In this document: piece after piece, positions 8,031 to 15,975 of the stretch | How the letters are laid out: every line of letters starts with the position of its first letter | How positions within the stretch are numbered: the stretch's first letter is position 1 | Assembly (NCBI RefSeq): GCF_028823615.1 | Contig: NZ_JAPEHT010000023.1 | Span: 1-34,788, forward strand | Origin: Planococcus sp. A6 | Lineage (GTDB): Bacteria; Bacillota; Bacilli; Bacillales_A; Planococcaceae | Reading direction: 5' to 3' | DNA: 34,788 bases | The notes under the pieces: model-generated | The model's input: only the letters and a program-made list of their open reading frames with translations | What the model was told of the DNA's origin: nothing | Database searches by the model: none | Program-made: the position numbers and the translations under genes

Positions 8031-8873
8031 TCAGTTTGTATGGGTCAAGCGCTGCAGATGAATCGTCAGATAAAGCACTTCCGCTTCGTCGACAGGCTTT
8101 TTTAATTGGTTTTGCATTACTTTAATGAGCTTCCAAGCCAGATTATAGCACACGGGGTATTCGGCTTTCAATAGCTCTTGAAGTTTATTTTCATCGCCCA
8201 GTGATTCCCCATGATGGATGCGGTCGATCGCCCGGTGCAGATGCTGGATCAAGCGGTGGTAATTGACATTGTCTTTGCTGATGTCGATTTTCAACCCATC
8301 TTCAATCAATTCCGTCAGGCGCGAAATGAGCGCGTGGTCACGGTTGATATCGCGCAAGGATTTGTCGGTCACGGCACTATGGATGTGAAGCGCGATAAAT
8401 CCGATCTCGCCTTCCGGAAACACAATGCCCATGTGATTTTGGAAAGCTTTCACGACACCTTTAGCCACTTGGTATTCTTTCGGATACAAAGACTCGATTT
8501 CGAACAGGAACGAATTCGAAAACTGCATATTCTGCTGAATTCGCTTGATGGCAAAAGACAAATGATCCGTCAACGCGACGTGAATATGTTCATTCAACTC
8601 GGTACCCATCTGCTCCTCGATATATAAGAGCTGGTCGTTGATAAACGCGATGAGGTCTTCATCGATATGCGGAATCATGTTGACGTATTGTTCCTTTTCC
8701 GCCTCGTCTTTTAACAGGAAAGTCTTATCGGCATGGTCAAACGAAATGACATCGCCTTTTTTCCGGTTGAAGCCAAGGCCGTTTCCGATCAAGACGACTT
8801 CCTTATAGGCATCATGGCGGGCAATCACGACATTGTTGTTCAATACTTTCTCGATGGTCAATAGCTGTTCCAT
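8031..8873 (-). CDS. glcT: transcriptional antiterminator GlcT (BglG/SacY family)
   Basis: A 280-residue RNA-binding antiterminator. The N-terminal CAT RNA-binding domain (about 1-60) includes VLNNNVVIA and GNGLGFNRKKGD. Two PTS regulation domains follow: PRD1 (about 70-170) with histidines H104 (LTDHLSF) and H163 (IALHIHSA), and PRD2 (about 175-280) with H211 (LIQHLHRAID) and H272 (TIHLQRL). All four phosphorylatable histidines are present, so the protein should be regulated normally. GGAGGAAATC precedes the ATG. It lies directly upstream of ptsG with the RAT between them, the standard arrangement. Confidence 0.95.
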   Translation of the reverse strand: MEQLLTIEKVLNNNVVIARHDAYKEVVLIGNGLGFNRKKGDVISFDHADKTFLLKDEAEKEQYVNMIPHIDEDLIAFINDQLLYIEEQMGTELNEHIHVALTDHLSFAIKRIQQNMQFSNSFLFEIESLYPKEYQVAKGVVKAFQNHMGIVFPEGEIGFIALHIHSAVTDKSLRDINRDHALISRLTELIEDGLKIDISKDNVNYHRLIQHLHRAIDRIHHGESLGDENKLQELLKAEYPVCYNLAWKLIKVMQNQLKKPVDEAEVLYLTIHLQRLTHTN

Positions 8874-8920
8874 GATTTCCTCCGTTCAAAAAATCGCTTG
8901 ATGTATTAAGCATAATTCAA

Positions 8921-8950
8921 GTTATACAGGAAATGGGGATAAAAAAACAA
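8921..8950 (-). promoter_or_regulatory. putative promoter of glcT
   Basis: On the minus strand TTGTTT (complement of 8945-8950), an 18-bp spacer and TATAAC (complement of 8921-8926) place a start near 8914, about 40 bp before the glcT ATG. The -10 is good and the -35 weak. Confidence 0.4.
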
Positions 8951-9342
8951 GCTCAAGAATTGGGATGTGGCGTGTGGTGTCGATTTTGTCCTTCTGTGGT
9001 ATTCGTTTTGTCCCTGTGCACGGCACAATTTGAGCGATAAGAATGGCGGTGGGAATGGGTTTAGGTGTGGAATCGCCCCTGTGCAAGACACAATTCGGCG
9101 GGAATAATTGCATATAGTCATGTGCGTGCCACTGCATGAGGTGGACTAGCGGGGCATCCAAAGGCAAGGGATAGAGCGCAGCGCGATTAGGCAGGAATCG
9201 ATGGCGGAAAAGTGGAAGTAAAAGGTATACGAAATGGGTGTCTGCGTGTATTCCCTCTATGTGGCTGGCTGTGAAAGCATGAAATTTATCCTGAGATGAA
9301 AGATGACTCGTGACACGGCGGAAATGGTATTGCCAGAAGAAC
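8951..9342. other. non-coding divergent spacer with repeat pair B
   Basis: Between the glcT promoter and the MDR gene there is no supportable gene. Open frames here are short, run through the repeat pair at 9010-9095, and have no ribosome binding site. The rest (9096-9342) shows no recognised element. Confidence 0.6.
9010..9095 (+). repeat. paired 21-bp dispersed repeat, element B
   Basis: Two direct copies of GTCCCTGTGC-N3-ACACAATT-like sequence, 9010-9030 (N3 = ACG, one mismatch) and 9075-9095 (N3 = AAG, GCCCC variant). Their start-to-start distance is 65 bp. The 44-bp middle is G-rich and shares the GTGTGGAATC end with elements D to F. Confidence 0.85.
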
Positions 9343-9359
9343 TTTCTATTAAATAGAAA
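9343..9359. promoter_or_regulatory. perfect inverted repeat just before the MDR gene
   Basis: TTTCTAT-TAA-ATAGAAA, a 7-bp perfect inverted repeat ending one base before the AAGGAGG ribosome binding site at 9361. It could be an operator or a leader hairpin that affects translation start. No regulator gene is adjacent. Confidence 0.4.
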
Positions 9360-9374
9360 AAAGGAGGAAAGAGT

Positions 9375-10343
9375 ATGAGAGCGATGGTCTGTAAGCGCTA
9401 CGGGGATCCTGGGGTCCTAGAGCTGCAGGAACTTGAAAAGCCGCTGCCAGAGGATAATGAAATCGCCATTAAAGTGCTGGCATCTACAGTAACGGCAGGG
9501 GATTGTGAAATGCGCAGCTTTACATTCCCTATGTATTTACGTCTGCCGATGCGTTTACTATTCGGTGTCCGAAAGCCGAGAATGAAAGTATTGGGGCAGG
9601 AATTTGCCGGGATAGTGGACAGTGTTGGAGAAGGACAGAAGCACTTCAAGAAAGGCGACCGTGTGGTTGGATCGACCGGATTAAAACTCGGTGCTAATGC
9701 CGATTATGTTTGTTTACCGGCCCGTTATGCGATCGTCCACATGCCGGAGGAATTGAATTATGAACAGGCTGCCACGATTCCGACAGGTGGGATGAATGCA
9801 TTATTTTTTCTCCGAAAAGCCAATATCCAAGCAGGCCAAAAAGTGTTGATTATCGGAGCGGGCGGCAGCATCGGAACCATCGCAGTCCAACTCGCTAAAC
9901 ACGAAGGAGCGGAAGTGACAGGGATCGACCGGCATGAAAAACTGGACATGCTTTTATCGATCGGAGCGGACAAAGTCATTGATTACGAGCGGGAAGATTT
10001 TACGGCGAATGGCGAAGCTTATGACGTCATTTTGGATATCGTAGGGAAAAATACTTTTTCACAAGCCATGGGTTCATTGAAAGCAACGGGCGTTTACTTA
10101 ATCGGCAATCCGAGCCTCGGCAAAGTTCTTCAGAGATTTACAACGGGGAGGAAGAAGGGGCAGAAAGTGTTTGTGGGCGTAGCGGATTACAAAGCCCACG
10201 ACTTACGCTATTTGTGTGACTTGTTTGCAGAAGGGAAGATCAGTGCGGTCATTGATCGGACATTTCCGCTAGAAGAGTTGTCTCAGGCGCATCGCTACGT
10301 GGAGAGTGGAGCGAAAAAAGGCAATGTTGTGATTCGGCATTGA
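9375..10343 (+). CDS. zinc-independent MDR-family NAD(P)-dependent alcohol dehydrogenase / quinone oxidoreductase
   Basis: A 322-residue medium-chain dehydrogenase/reductase. The GroES-like catalytic domain (about 1-125) contains VLGQEFAGIVDSVGEG and KGDRVVGSTG. The Rossmann domain has the nucleotide loop GAGGSIGTIAVQLAK (about 156-170). The cysteines and histidines that bind catalytic and structural zinc in true alcohol dehydrogenases are missing, which places it with the quinone reductase-like branch. It likely reduces quinones or enones with NADPH; the substrate is unknown. AAGGAGG seven bases before the ATG supports the start. It stands alone, divergent from glcT, with a strong terminator behind it. 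Confidence 0.88.
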   Translation: MRAMVCKRYGDPGVLELQELEKPLPEDNEIAIKVLASTVTAGDCEMRSFTFPMYLRLPMRLLFGVRKPRMKVLGQEFAGIVDSVGEGQKHFKKGDRVVGSTGLKLGANADYVCLPARYAIVHMPEELNYEQAATIPTGGMNALFFLRKANIQAGQKVLIIGAGGSIGTIAVQLAKHEGAEVTGIDRHEKLDMLLSIGADKVIDYEREDFTANGEAYDVILDIVGKNTFSQAMGSLKATGVYLIGNPSLGKVLQRFTTGRKKGQKVFVGVADYKAHDLRYLCDLFAEGKISAVIDRTFPLEELSQAHRYVESGAKKGNVVIRH

Positions 10344-10388
10344 ATTTCTTTTATTTGAACGGCCCTGTTTAAGATGGGATACTAGAGA

Positions 10389-10437
10389 AAAACGCATGAA
10401 GGAGCTCTCTGATTTAGGGAGTTTTTTCATGCGTTTT
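10389..10437. terminator. terminator after the MDR gene (look-alike family member 1)
   Basis: A 12-bp perfect stem, AAAACGCATGAA (10389-10400) with TTCATGCGTTTT (10426-10437), and an inner CTC/GAG stem. The GCATGAAG core recurs in the terminators at 12130-12179 and 15196-15249. Confidence 0.88.
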
Positions 10438-10755
10438 AAAGGTTAAATAGTTGGTCGCTTTATTGCAGTTGCAAGCGTAGGTTTTAATGATTTAGAAATA
10501 TTTTTAAATTGAGGGTGCCACAATATCAATTCGAGAAGTAATAGAGGAAGGCATATGAAGAGGGTGGAAGATCAGATTTATTGCTGGTGAAATAAAAGAT
10601 AGTGGTTATGATACTATAAATTGTTCGCAGAAAGTGGCTAATCTGAATGATATAATCATAAACGAATCCAAAATCATCTATCACGGTGTTGGACATATAC
10701 AAGCGGGGTTTTGTATATAACTAAGTTGCGGCAACAGAAGAGGGAGTTGGTTTTT
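10438..10755. promoter_or_regulatory. A/T-rich leader region with extended -10 promoter
   Basis: There is no gene in this stretch. TG-A-TATAAT at 10648-10656 is a perfect extended -10 element, placing a transcription start near 10663 and a leader of about 93 nt before the ATG at 10756. An in-frame ATG at 10711 lacks a ribosome binding site, whereas AGGGAG (10741-10746) serves 10756. Confidence 0.5.
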
Positions 10756-12075
10756 ATGACGAAAAATAAATTGACAACAAAAGCGGCTGTCTCAACAGCG
10801 GTACTCGCATTGGCTATTTCCATCATGCCTTCAGGAAATGCTTTGAGCAATACCGAATTCGGTATGATTCAAGCAGAGGCATCGACAGCAACAACAACTC
10901 ATGTGGCGAAGGGCAATGTGAACCTCCGCACTGGCGGTTCATTAAAAGATAAAATCGTGTTGCAAATTCCGAAGGGCGGAAAAGTGGAGTACATTTCGGG
11001 GAGCGGTACTTGGTTCCACGTGAAGTATGGTACGAAAACGGGTTATGTTCATTCCGACTACATAACGAAAATCGAGGAAGCTGCGCCGGAACCACCAAAA
11101 GCAACTCCGGAAACCCACTTTGCGAAAAGTAACGTGAATCTCCGCACGGGCGGTTCATTAAAAGATAAAATCATTTTGCAAATTCCGAAAGGTGGAAAAG
11201 TTGAGTACATATCGGGAAGCGGTACTTGGGTCAAGGTGAAATACGGCACAAAAATGGGGTATGTTCACTCCGGCTACCTAACGAAAATCGAAGAAGCAGC
11301 ACCGGAACCGCCAAAAGCAAACTTGCCAACTCATTTTGCGAAAAGTAACGTGAACCTCCGTACTGGGGCTTCGACAAAACACAAGATCGTGTTGCAAATT
11401 CCTAAAAACGGAAAAGTATCGTATATCTCAAAGAGTAGCATTTGGTACAAAGTGAAATACGGCGCAAAAACGGGCTATGTTCATTCTGACTACTTAGCGA
11501 AAATCGGAACAGCAGCACCATCGAAATATCCGGCTCCTTCGACAGATACACCTGGCAAATATGTGGATGGCATTCTGATTGTGAACAAAAAGTATGCATT
11601 GCCTTCAACTTATAATCCTGGAGTAAATGCGACGGCTAAAAAAGCATTGGACGCTATGATTGCTGATGCGAAAAAACAGAGTGTTATATTAAAAATCACG
11701 AGTTCATACCGTTCTTATTGGTACCAAAACACTTTGTATAATAACTATGTGAAAAAACATGGAAAAACAAAAGCTGACCGGTTCAGCGCCCGTCCTGGAC
11801 ATTCTGAACACCAGACTGGACTAGCCTTTGATTTAGGCGGAGTTAATCAAGCACACTGGTTTGAAGAGTCGTTTGCGAACACAAAAGAAGGAAAATGGCT
11901 GGCTTCAAACGCTCATAAATATGGCTTCCATTTGCGCTATCAACAAGGCAAGGAAGACATCACGGGGTACATGTTCGAGCCGTGGCACTTCCGTTATATA
12001 GGCGAGGATAATGCTACTAAAATCAAAGCTACTGGAAAAACACTTGAAGAGTACTTCAATATTTTAGGTAAATAA
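10756..12075 (+). CDS. secreted D,D-carboxypeptidase (peptidase M15B) with three SH3b domains
   Basis: A 439-residue exported peptidoglycan hydrolase of the VanY/LdcB type, which trims the terminal D-Ala from stem peptides. A signal peptide (positive MTKNK, hydrophobic core 10-24, probable cleavage near AEA 40-42) is followed by three bacterial SH3 domains (about 48-107, 120-178, 193-251) that should bind the wall. Linkers are rich in Pro/Glu. The M15B catalytic domain (about 262-439) shows the zinc motif S350-x-H352-x-x-G-x-A-x-D359 (GHSEHQTGLAFDLGG) and the last ligand His411 in EPWHFRYIG, so it should be active. The upstream in-frame ATG at 10711 would add 15 residues before the signal peptide and is rejected. 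The gene is monocistronic, with a 21-bp perfect terminator downstream. Confidence 0.92.
   Translation: MTKNKLTTKAAVSTAVLALAISIMPSGNALSNTEFGMIQAEASTATTTHVAKGNVNLRTGGSLKDKIVLQIPKGGKVEYISGSGTWFHVKYGTKTGYVHSDYITKIEEAAPEPPKATPETHFAKSNVNLRTGGSLKDKIILQIPKGGKVEYISGSGTWVKVKYGTKMGYVHSGYLTKIEEAAPEPPKANLPTHFAKSNVNLRTGASTKHKIVLQIPKNGKVSYISKSSIWYKVKYGAKTGYVHSDYLAKIGTAAPSKYPAPSTDTPGKYVDGILIVNKKYALPSTYNPGVNATAKKALDAMIADAKKQSVILKITSSYRSYWYQNTLYNNYVKKHGKTKADRFSARPGHSEHQTGLAFDLGGVNQAHWFEESFANTKEGKWLASNAHKYGFHLRYQQGKEDITGYMFEPWHFRYIGEDNATKIKATGKTLEEYFNILGK
10900..11510 (+). repeat. three in-frame tandem repeats encoding SH3b domains
   Basis: A 216-bp period (72 codons) starting at 10900, 11116 and 11332. Copies 1 and 2 are nearly identical at DNA level, for example AATCTCCGCAC/GGCGGTTCATTAAAAGATAA segments, while copy 3 is more diverged. 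The recent duplication makes the copy number a likely variable between strains. Confidence 0.85.
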
Positions 12076-12129
12076 ATGAGGTAAAAAGATTCTCTTATAC
12101 ATAAGCTGGATCGTCTATAACTTTATCGA

Positions 12130-12179
12130 AAAAAACATGAAGAATGCTCCGGGTAAGTGGAGCATTCTTCATGTTTTTT
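12130..12179. terminator. bidirectional terminator, perfect 21-bp stem (family member 2)
   Basis: The left arm (12130-12150, AAAAAACATGAAGAATGCTC and one more C) and the right arm (12159-12179) are perfectly complementary over 21 bp around an 8-nt loop, with A and T tracts on both sides. It ends the carboxypeptidase gene (+) and adenine deaminase (-). Confidence 0.92.
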
Positions 12180-12184
12180 GCTTA

Positions 12185-12292
12185 AATTGTGTGGTGCACA
12201 GGGGCGAGTTCAGGCGTGTCCAACAAAAAACCCCCGCCATATAAACACTCTCAGTCGTTTTCTGGCGTTTGAATTGTGTCTTGCACAGGGAC
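12185..12292 (-). repeat. paired 21-bp dispersed repeat, element C (inverted relative to the others)
   Basis: On the minus strand: copy one at 12292-12272 (N3 = AAG) and copy two at 12205-12185 (GCCCC variant, N3 = ACC). Spacing is 87 bp instead of 65, which suggests a 22-bp insertion in the middle, near a CCCCCGCC-rich segment. Copy one lies inside the 3' end of the adenine deaminase gene. Confidence 0.85.
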
Positions 12293-13995
12293 AGAAGAAG
12301 AAACAGGAACAGAAATATGCCGGAAGCTCCCGACATCGAACAATCCACGGTCGGTCAGTTTCAAATGAGGAATGACCGGCAGCGACAGAAATGACAAAGT
12401 CAGGAAGGCGTTGAAATGCGTTGGGGCGCCGATCTGAAGCAGTCTTTTATCGACTGTTTTCAGCTGCTCATACACGGCAGTGAACGATTCGTCGGACATC
12501 AAGCCGGCGATCGGCAGCGACAAACTCGCCAGGACTTGTCCGTCTTGGACGACGGCGAGCCCGCCTTGCAATTCTTGCAGTGCGCGGATGGCCGCCAACA
12601 TATCTTCGTCATTCGTCCCGACTACAATGATATTATGCGAATCGTGCGCTACGGTTGTGGCGATGGCGCCGTTTTGGAGTCCCAGCCCTTTGACGATGCC
12701 TAGGCCGATATTGCCGGTCGCTCGGTGGCGTTCGATGACGGCGATTTTCAAATGTCCGCTTGCCGGATTTGAAACAAACGTGCCGTCAGCGACTGGCACA
12801 TCTTCAATTAAATGCTCGGTGATTAATTTGTTCGGGTTGATGCCGATAACATGCGCGCTCGCATTCGTGCCCATTGGAATTTTCAAGCTCTCAGCGGACA
12901 GCTCGGCAATGCGCACCGTATCCCGAACAGAGGAAGTTTCGCCGTTTTCTTGGATGGCCCCGACGTAACGGCTATCTTTCGCCGCCAATTGCCCGCCTTT
13001 ATAGACTTCCGCAATCGTGAATTCTTCCAAATTATCGAGCAGGACAAAATCTGCATCGCAACCAGGGGCGATGGCGCCTTTTTGGTGCAGCCCGAAACAT
13101 TGGGCAGCGTTCAAGGTCGCCATCGAAATAGCGGTGATGGGGTTGATTCCGTAGCGGATAGCCGTCCGAACGTTGTAATCGACGCTGCCTTCTTCGATCA
13201 GATCATCGAGATGCTTATCGTCCGTACAGAACAAGCAGCGCTGCGCGTTTTGTTCGGTCACGCCTTCGAGCAGCGCATGCAGGTCTTTTGCGACCGAACC
13301 TTCGCGCAGCATGACATAAAGCCCGCGTTCGATGCGCGCCGTCATTTCTTCTTTCGTCACGCATTCGTGATCCGTCAAGATACCGGCGGTGCCGTAGACA
13401 TTGATGTCGTTATCGGTGAGGCCTGCTGCGTGGCCATCAATCTGCCGGCTCAGCAAGAGTTTGTCGAGCATCGCCTCGTCTCCTTGAAGCACCGCAGGGA
13501 AATCCATGACTTCCGCCAAGCCGAGCACCGAATCGCGCCCGACAAAAGGAAGCAAGTCTTCAGCGGACAGCCGGGCGCCTGCGTTTTCAAAAGGCGTCGC
13601 CGGGACGCAGGATGGCAGCATCATCTTAATGTCGAGCATGGCCTGCTCCGCATCTTTCAACATGAATTCAAGTCCGGCTGTTCCGCTGACATTGGCGATT
13701 TCGTGTGGGTCGGTGATGACCGTCGTCACGCCGTGCGGCAGCACGACATGCGAAAATTGCTGCGGCGTCACCATGGACGATTCGATATGGACGTGGGCAT
13801 CGATCAAGCCGGGCGCGATGAACTTGCCTGTGGCATCGATTTCCTCGGTTCCTTCGTAGTCGCCGATGCCGACGATGACACCGTCGCTGATCGCTACGTC
13901 TCCGGTCGTCAAGGTTTTCGTGAAGACATTGACGATCGACGCGTGGCGGATGACGAGGTCGGCGCGATTCTGTTTTTCAATTGGGCTTTTTTCAT
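12251..13995 (-). CDS. adeC: adenine deaminase, N-terminal frameshift in a poly-A run
   Basis: An amidohydrolase that converts adenine to hypoxanthine and ammonia in purine salvage. Family motifs are intact: APGLIDAHVHIESSMV (metal ligands), HEIANVSG, LGLAEVMDFP, GHAAGL, the CTDDKH stretch and TVAHDSHNIIVVG. The best start is the ATG at 13995-13993 with AAAGGAG 11 bases upstream, but that frame stops early. The protein frame, including ADLVIRHASIVNVF, is open upstream of 13912 yet has no ATG/GTG/TTG with a ribosome binding site. Adding one A to the run of six after the ATG (T run 13987-13992 on plus) restores MKKSPIEKQNRADLV and a protein of about 581 residues, the normal family size. The last ten or so residues are encoded by a dispersed repeat copy. 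It may be a sequencing error, a real mutation or a slippery site. Confidence 0.85.
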
Positions 13996-14344
13996 GGCTG
14001 ATTTCGCTCCTTTAGATGCTTGATCGGGGATTGAACGCGAGTTAAGTTTTGCCTTATTCTACAGCAGAGCGAGCGGAAGCTCTAGTGAAAAAAGAAAATG
14101 TCCCTGTGCGCGACACAATTCGGACGTTGGAAAACCCGTGGCCAGTGGAGTTGGGTATGAAACCGTCCCTGTGCACCACACAATTTCAGTGGAAAATGGT
14201 GCGTTTGTTCATCTGAAAAAGCATGGTTAATAAGAGTAAATATCATCCATCTTGGTCCAGTCCTTGTTAATAAATTCGAGCGACGGTAGGATGAATAAAA
14301 CGGATATTCCAAAACACGGTTGAAAATATTTTAAACAGAAAGCC
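13996..14344. other. non-coding divergent spacer with repeat pair D
   Basis: This spacer holds the AAAGGAG ribosome binding site of adenine deaminase (14007-14013, minus), repeat pair D (14100-14185) and an A/T-rich upstream region for the ORF-3-like gene. No gene or clear promoter hexamers were found. Short open frames here run through the repeats. Confidence 0.55.
14100..14185 (+). repeat. paired 21-bp dispersed repeat, element D
   Basis: Copies at 14100-14120 (N3 = GCG) and 14165-14185 (N3 = ACC) both match GTCCCTGTGC-N3-ACACAATT exactly, with 65-bp spacing. The middle contains GAAAACCCGTGG and TTGGGTATGAAACC, shared in diverged form with E and F. Confidence 0.9.
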
Positions 14345-14357
14345 AGGAGGACGAAAC

Positions 14358-15092
14358 ATGAAATCGTATATTATCCGAATCGAATTGGAAGGCTCCGAAC
14401 CGCTTATTTGGCGGAAGCTAGTCATGCCGGCTGGCGCCACGTTTAATATGCTGCATGACATTATCCAGCAGACCAGCAATTTTCAAAGCGGTTATCCTTA
14501 TGAGCCGTACCATTTATTTGAATTCGATTTGCCGGAAGAGGGCATTCGAGTTACAAACGATGAACAGGCTTACGAAGAGCATCAGTATTACAAAAAGAAT
14601 AAAAAATTATTTGCGGAGCGGTTGAAAATGGCTGATCCGAAACACAAGCGCTTTGAAGAGAACTACCAAAAACGTCTAGCGACAGTCGTACGCCAACCAG
14701 CACGCATTAAAATCGATGAATACATCGAGAAACATGGACAGCTTATCTATCGCTACGATTTCGGCGATGACTGGAAGTTTCACATTGTTCTTGAAGAAAT
14801 TGTCGATGACTACCATTTCGGCTTTCCCACGCTGCTTGCCGGAGCTGAGACAGCGCCTCCTGAAGATGTAGGTGGACTTCCGGGATTTTATGAATTTCTG
14901 GAAATCTATCGAGACGAACAGCATCCGGAACACGAAGAAATAAAAGCATGGGCAGCGGGTATGTATTTCAAGGAATACAATCCAGAACGAATTAATGAGT
15001 TTCTAAAAAGCCGAATGTATAAAAAGACAGAATGGGATAAAATCCGTCATGAAAATTACCAGGTGATTGAAGATAAATATCGGAAGGCTTGA
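14358..15092 (+). CDS. plasmid pRiA4b ORF-3 family protein
   Basis: A 244-residue cytosolic protein of the pRiA4b ORF-3-like family, whose members occur on plasmids and as passengers of IS1096-type elements; no biochemical function is established. Recognisable features are the opening strand with PLIWRKLVMPAG, the tract YRYDFGDDWKFHI (about 131-143) and GAETAPPEDVGGLPGFYEFLE (about 161-181, here as two segments GAETAPPED and VGGLPGFYEF). A charged helical insertion (about 70-110) separates the two halves. AGGAGG seven bases before the ATG supports the start. The gene is bracketed by repeat pairs D and E, which fits a mobile or exchangeable unit, but no transposase is present. Confidence 0.88.
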   Translation: MKSYIIRIELEGSEPLIWRKLVMPAGATFNMLHDIIQQTSNFQSGYPYEPYHLFEFDLPEEGIRVTNDEQAYEEHQYYKKNKKLFAERLKMADPKHKRFEENYQKRLATVVRQPARIKIDEYIEKHGQLIYRYDFGDDWKFHIVLEEIVDDYHFGFPTLLAGAETAPPEDVGGLPGFYEFLEIYRDEQHPEHEEIKAWAAGMYFKEYNPERINEFLKSRMYKKTEWDKIRHENYQVIEDKYRKA

Positions 15093-15104
15093 GTAGAGGT
15101 GTCT

Positions 15105-15190
15105 GTCCCTGTGCATCAAACAATTTAAGCTGTAGAAAACGCATGGGTAGTGGATATGGGTGTGAAATCGTCCCTGTATACGACACAATT
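15105..15190 (+). repeat. paired 21-bp dispersed repeat, element E
   Basis: Copies at 15105-15125 (N3 = ATC, one mismatch) and 15170-15190 (GTCCCTGTAT variant, N3 = ACG), 65-bp spacing. The middle holds GAAAACGCATGGGTAGTGGA and GGGTGTGAAATC. It begins 12 bp after the stop of the ORF-3-like gene. Confidence 0.88.
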
Positions 15191-15195
15191 CCAGT

Positions 15196-15249
15196 AAAAA
15201 ATGCATGAAGAAGGCTCGTATAGATTAGGAGCTTCTTCATGCATTTTTT
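15196..15249. terminator. bidirectional terminator, perfect 18-bp stem (family member 3)
   Basis: AAAAAATGCATGAAGAAG (15196-15213) pairs perfectly with 15232-15249. It lies five bases after repeat copy E2, between the convergent ORF-3-like (+) and GIY-YIG (-) genes, and shares the GCATGAAG core with the terminators at 10389 and 12130. Confidence 0.9.
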
Positions 15250-15280
15250 ATTCTTGTTCCAGCAGTTTGAAGAGTTATTT

Positions 15281-15799
15281 TCAAATAGAAGCCTTTTCAT
15301 CCTGTACCTTAAACATTTCATATTCAACATCATCTAATTTACCAGTCCACCGGAGCCCCGAAACTTCCGGCAAGAAGGCCCGATGATCGCCCCAGTTCAA
15401 GACATGTATAAGTTGTAGTTCTTTTTCGGGAAAAGAAGAAATGCTTCTGGCGTTGTAGGCTGGTTTATGTGTATAGATTAATAGGCGCTCCGCCAAATCA
15501 ATATACTTGGACCAAATCTCATCGTTCAGCGGTTGAGCCCCGTGAAGTCTTCCAATGTAAATTTTGTGGTTGTTGGAGTCATTGGTATACAACCAATTTT
15601 CTTGGGAAATCCGTTTGCCCAATGTTTGATAGTCGGCTTTGCCGATATAAAGCAATACATCATTTCCATACACGGGATGCGTTCCATAAATTTGATAGAC
15701 TCCGTAATCAGTCTCATCATTCATTAATTGTGGTAGGTCCTTTAATTGATAAGAACCTTCCCATTGAATCTGGACTAAGGTAGATGTGGTATTGGTCAT
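15281..15799 (-). CDS. GIY-YIG-like nuclease domain protein
   Basis: A 172-residue single-domain protein. The GIY-YIG core is visible as GVYQIYG (about 33-39) and LLYIGKA (about 49-55). These are followed by the catalytic-type Arg in LGKRIS, a Glu in LAERLLIYTH and the terminal PAYN of the fold. These are the usual order and spacing for a Mg2+-dependent DNA nicking domain. About 55 C-terminal residues after PAYN are not assigned. AGAGGAG precedes the ATG. It is transcribed divergently from the small protein at 15976; repeat pairs E and F lie on either side of the two genes. Possible roles are a stand-alone homing-type or restriction-type nuclease, or a repair enzyme; none can be chosen from sequence alone. 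Confidence 0.72.
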   Translation of the reverse strand: MTNTTSTLVQIQWEGSYQLKDLPQLMNDETDYGVYQIYGTHPVYGNDVLLYIGKADYQTLGKRISQENWLYTNDSNNHKIYIGRLHGAQPLNDEIWSKYIDLAERLLIYTHKPAYNARSISSFPEKELQLIHVLNWGDHRAFLPEVSGLRWTGKLDDVEYEMFKVQDEKASI

Positions 15800-15913
15800 A
15801 TACGATGCTCCTCTTAAAAGATGTAGTTTGCCACCTAAAACGATAATTACGTACTTATGATTATTTAGGGGATTTGTATTTAAGTGTCTTATTTATGATA
15901 CTATTTACATGGT

Positions 15914-15919
15914 TATAAT
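15914..15919 (+). promoter_or_regulatory. -10 element of the 15976 gene
   Basis: A perfect TATAAT with no convincing -35. Transcription would start around 15926, so the in-frame ATG at 15925 could not serve as start, which supports the ATG at 15976 behind AAGGGGGAG. Confidence 0.45.
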
Positions 15920-15975
15920 AATAGGTGAAATGTATTGATTCGCTTAAGTTTTTAGCATACAAAGGGGGAGCATTG

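Noticed and set aside
8906-9167. Short minus-strand frames containing VPCTGT- and CVLHRGD-like residues, and similar LCGAQGR peptides at 14082-14312 and 15003-15333
   Set aside because: They are translations of the 21-bp repeat and its surroundings. Similar peptides appear wherever the repeat occurs, which explains the apparent protein similarity.
12851-14023. Long plus-strand open frame (390 codons) antisense to adenine deaminase
   Set aside because: It lies wholly opposite a gene with clear catalytic motifs. Its Arg/His/Asp-heavy composition is typical of a reverse-frame shadow, and it has no ribosome binding site.
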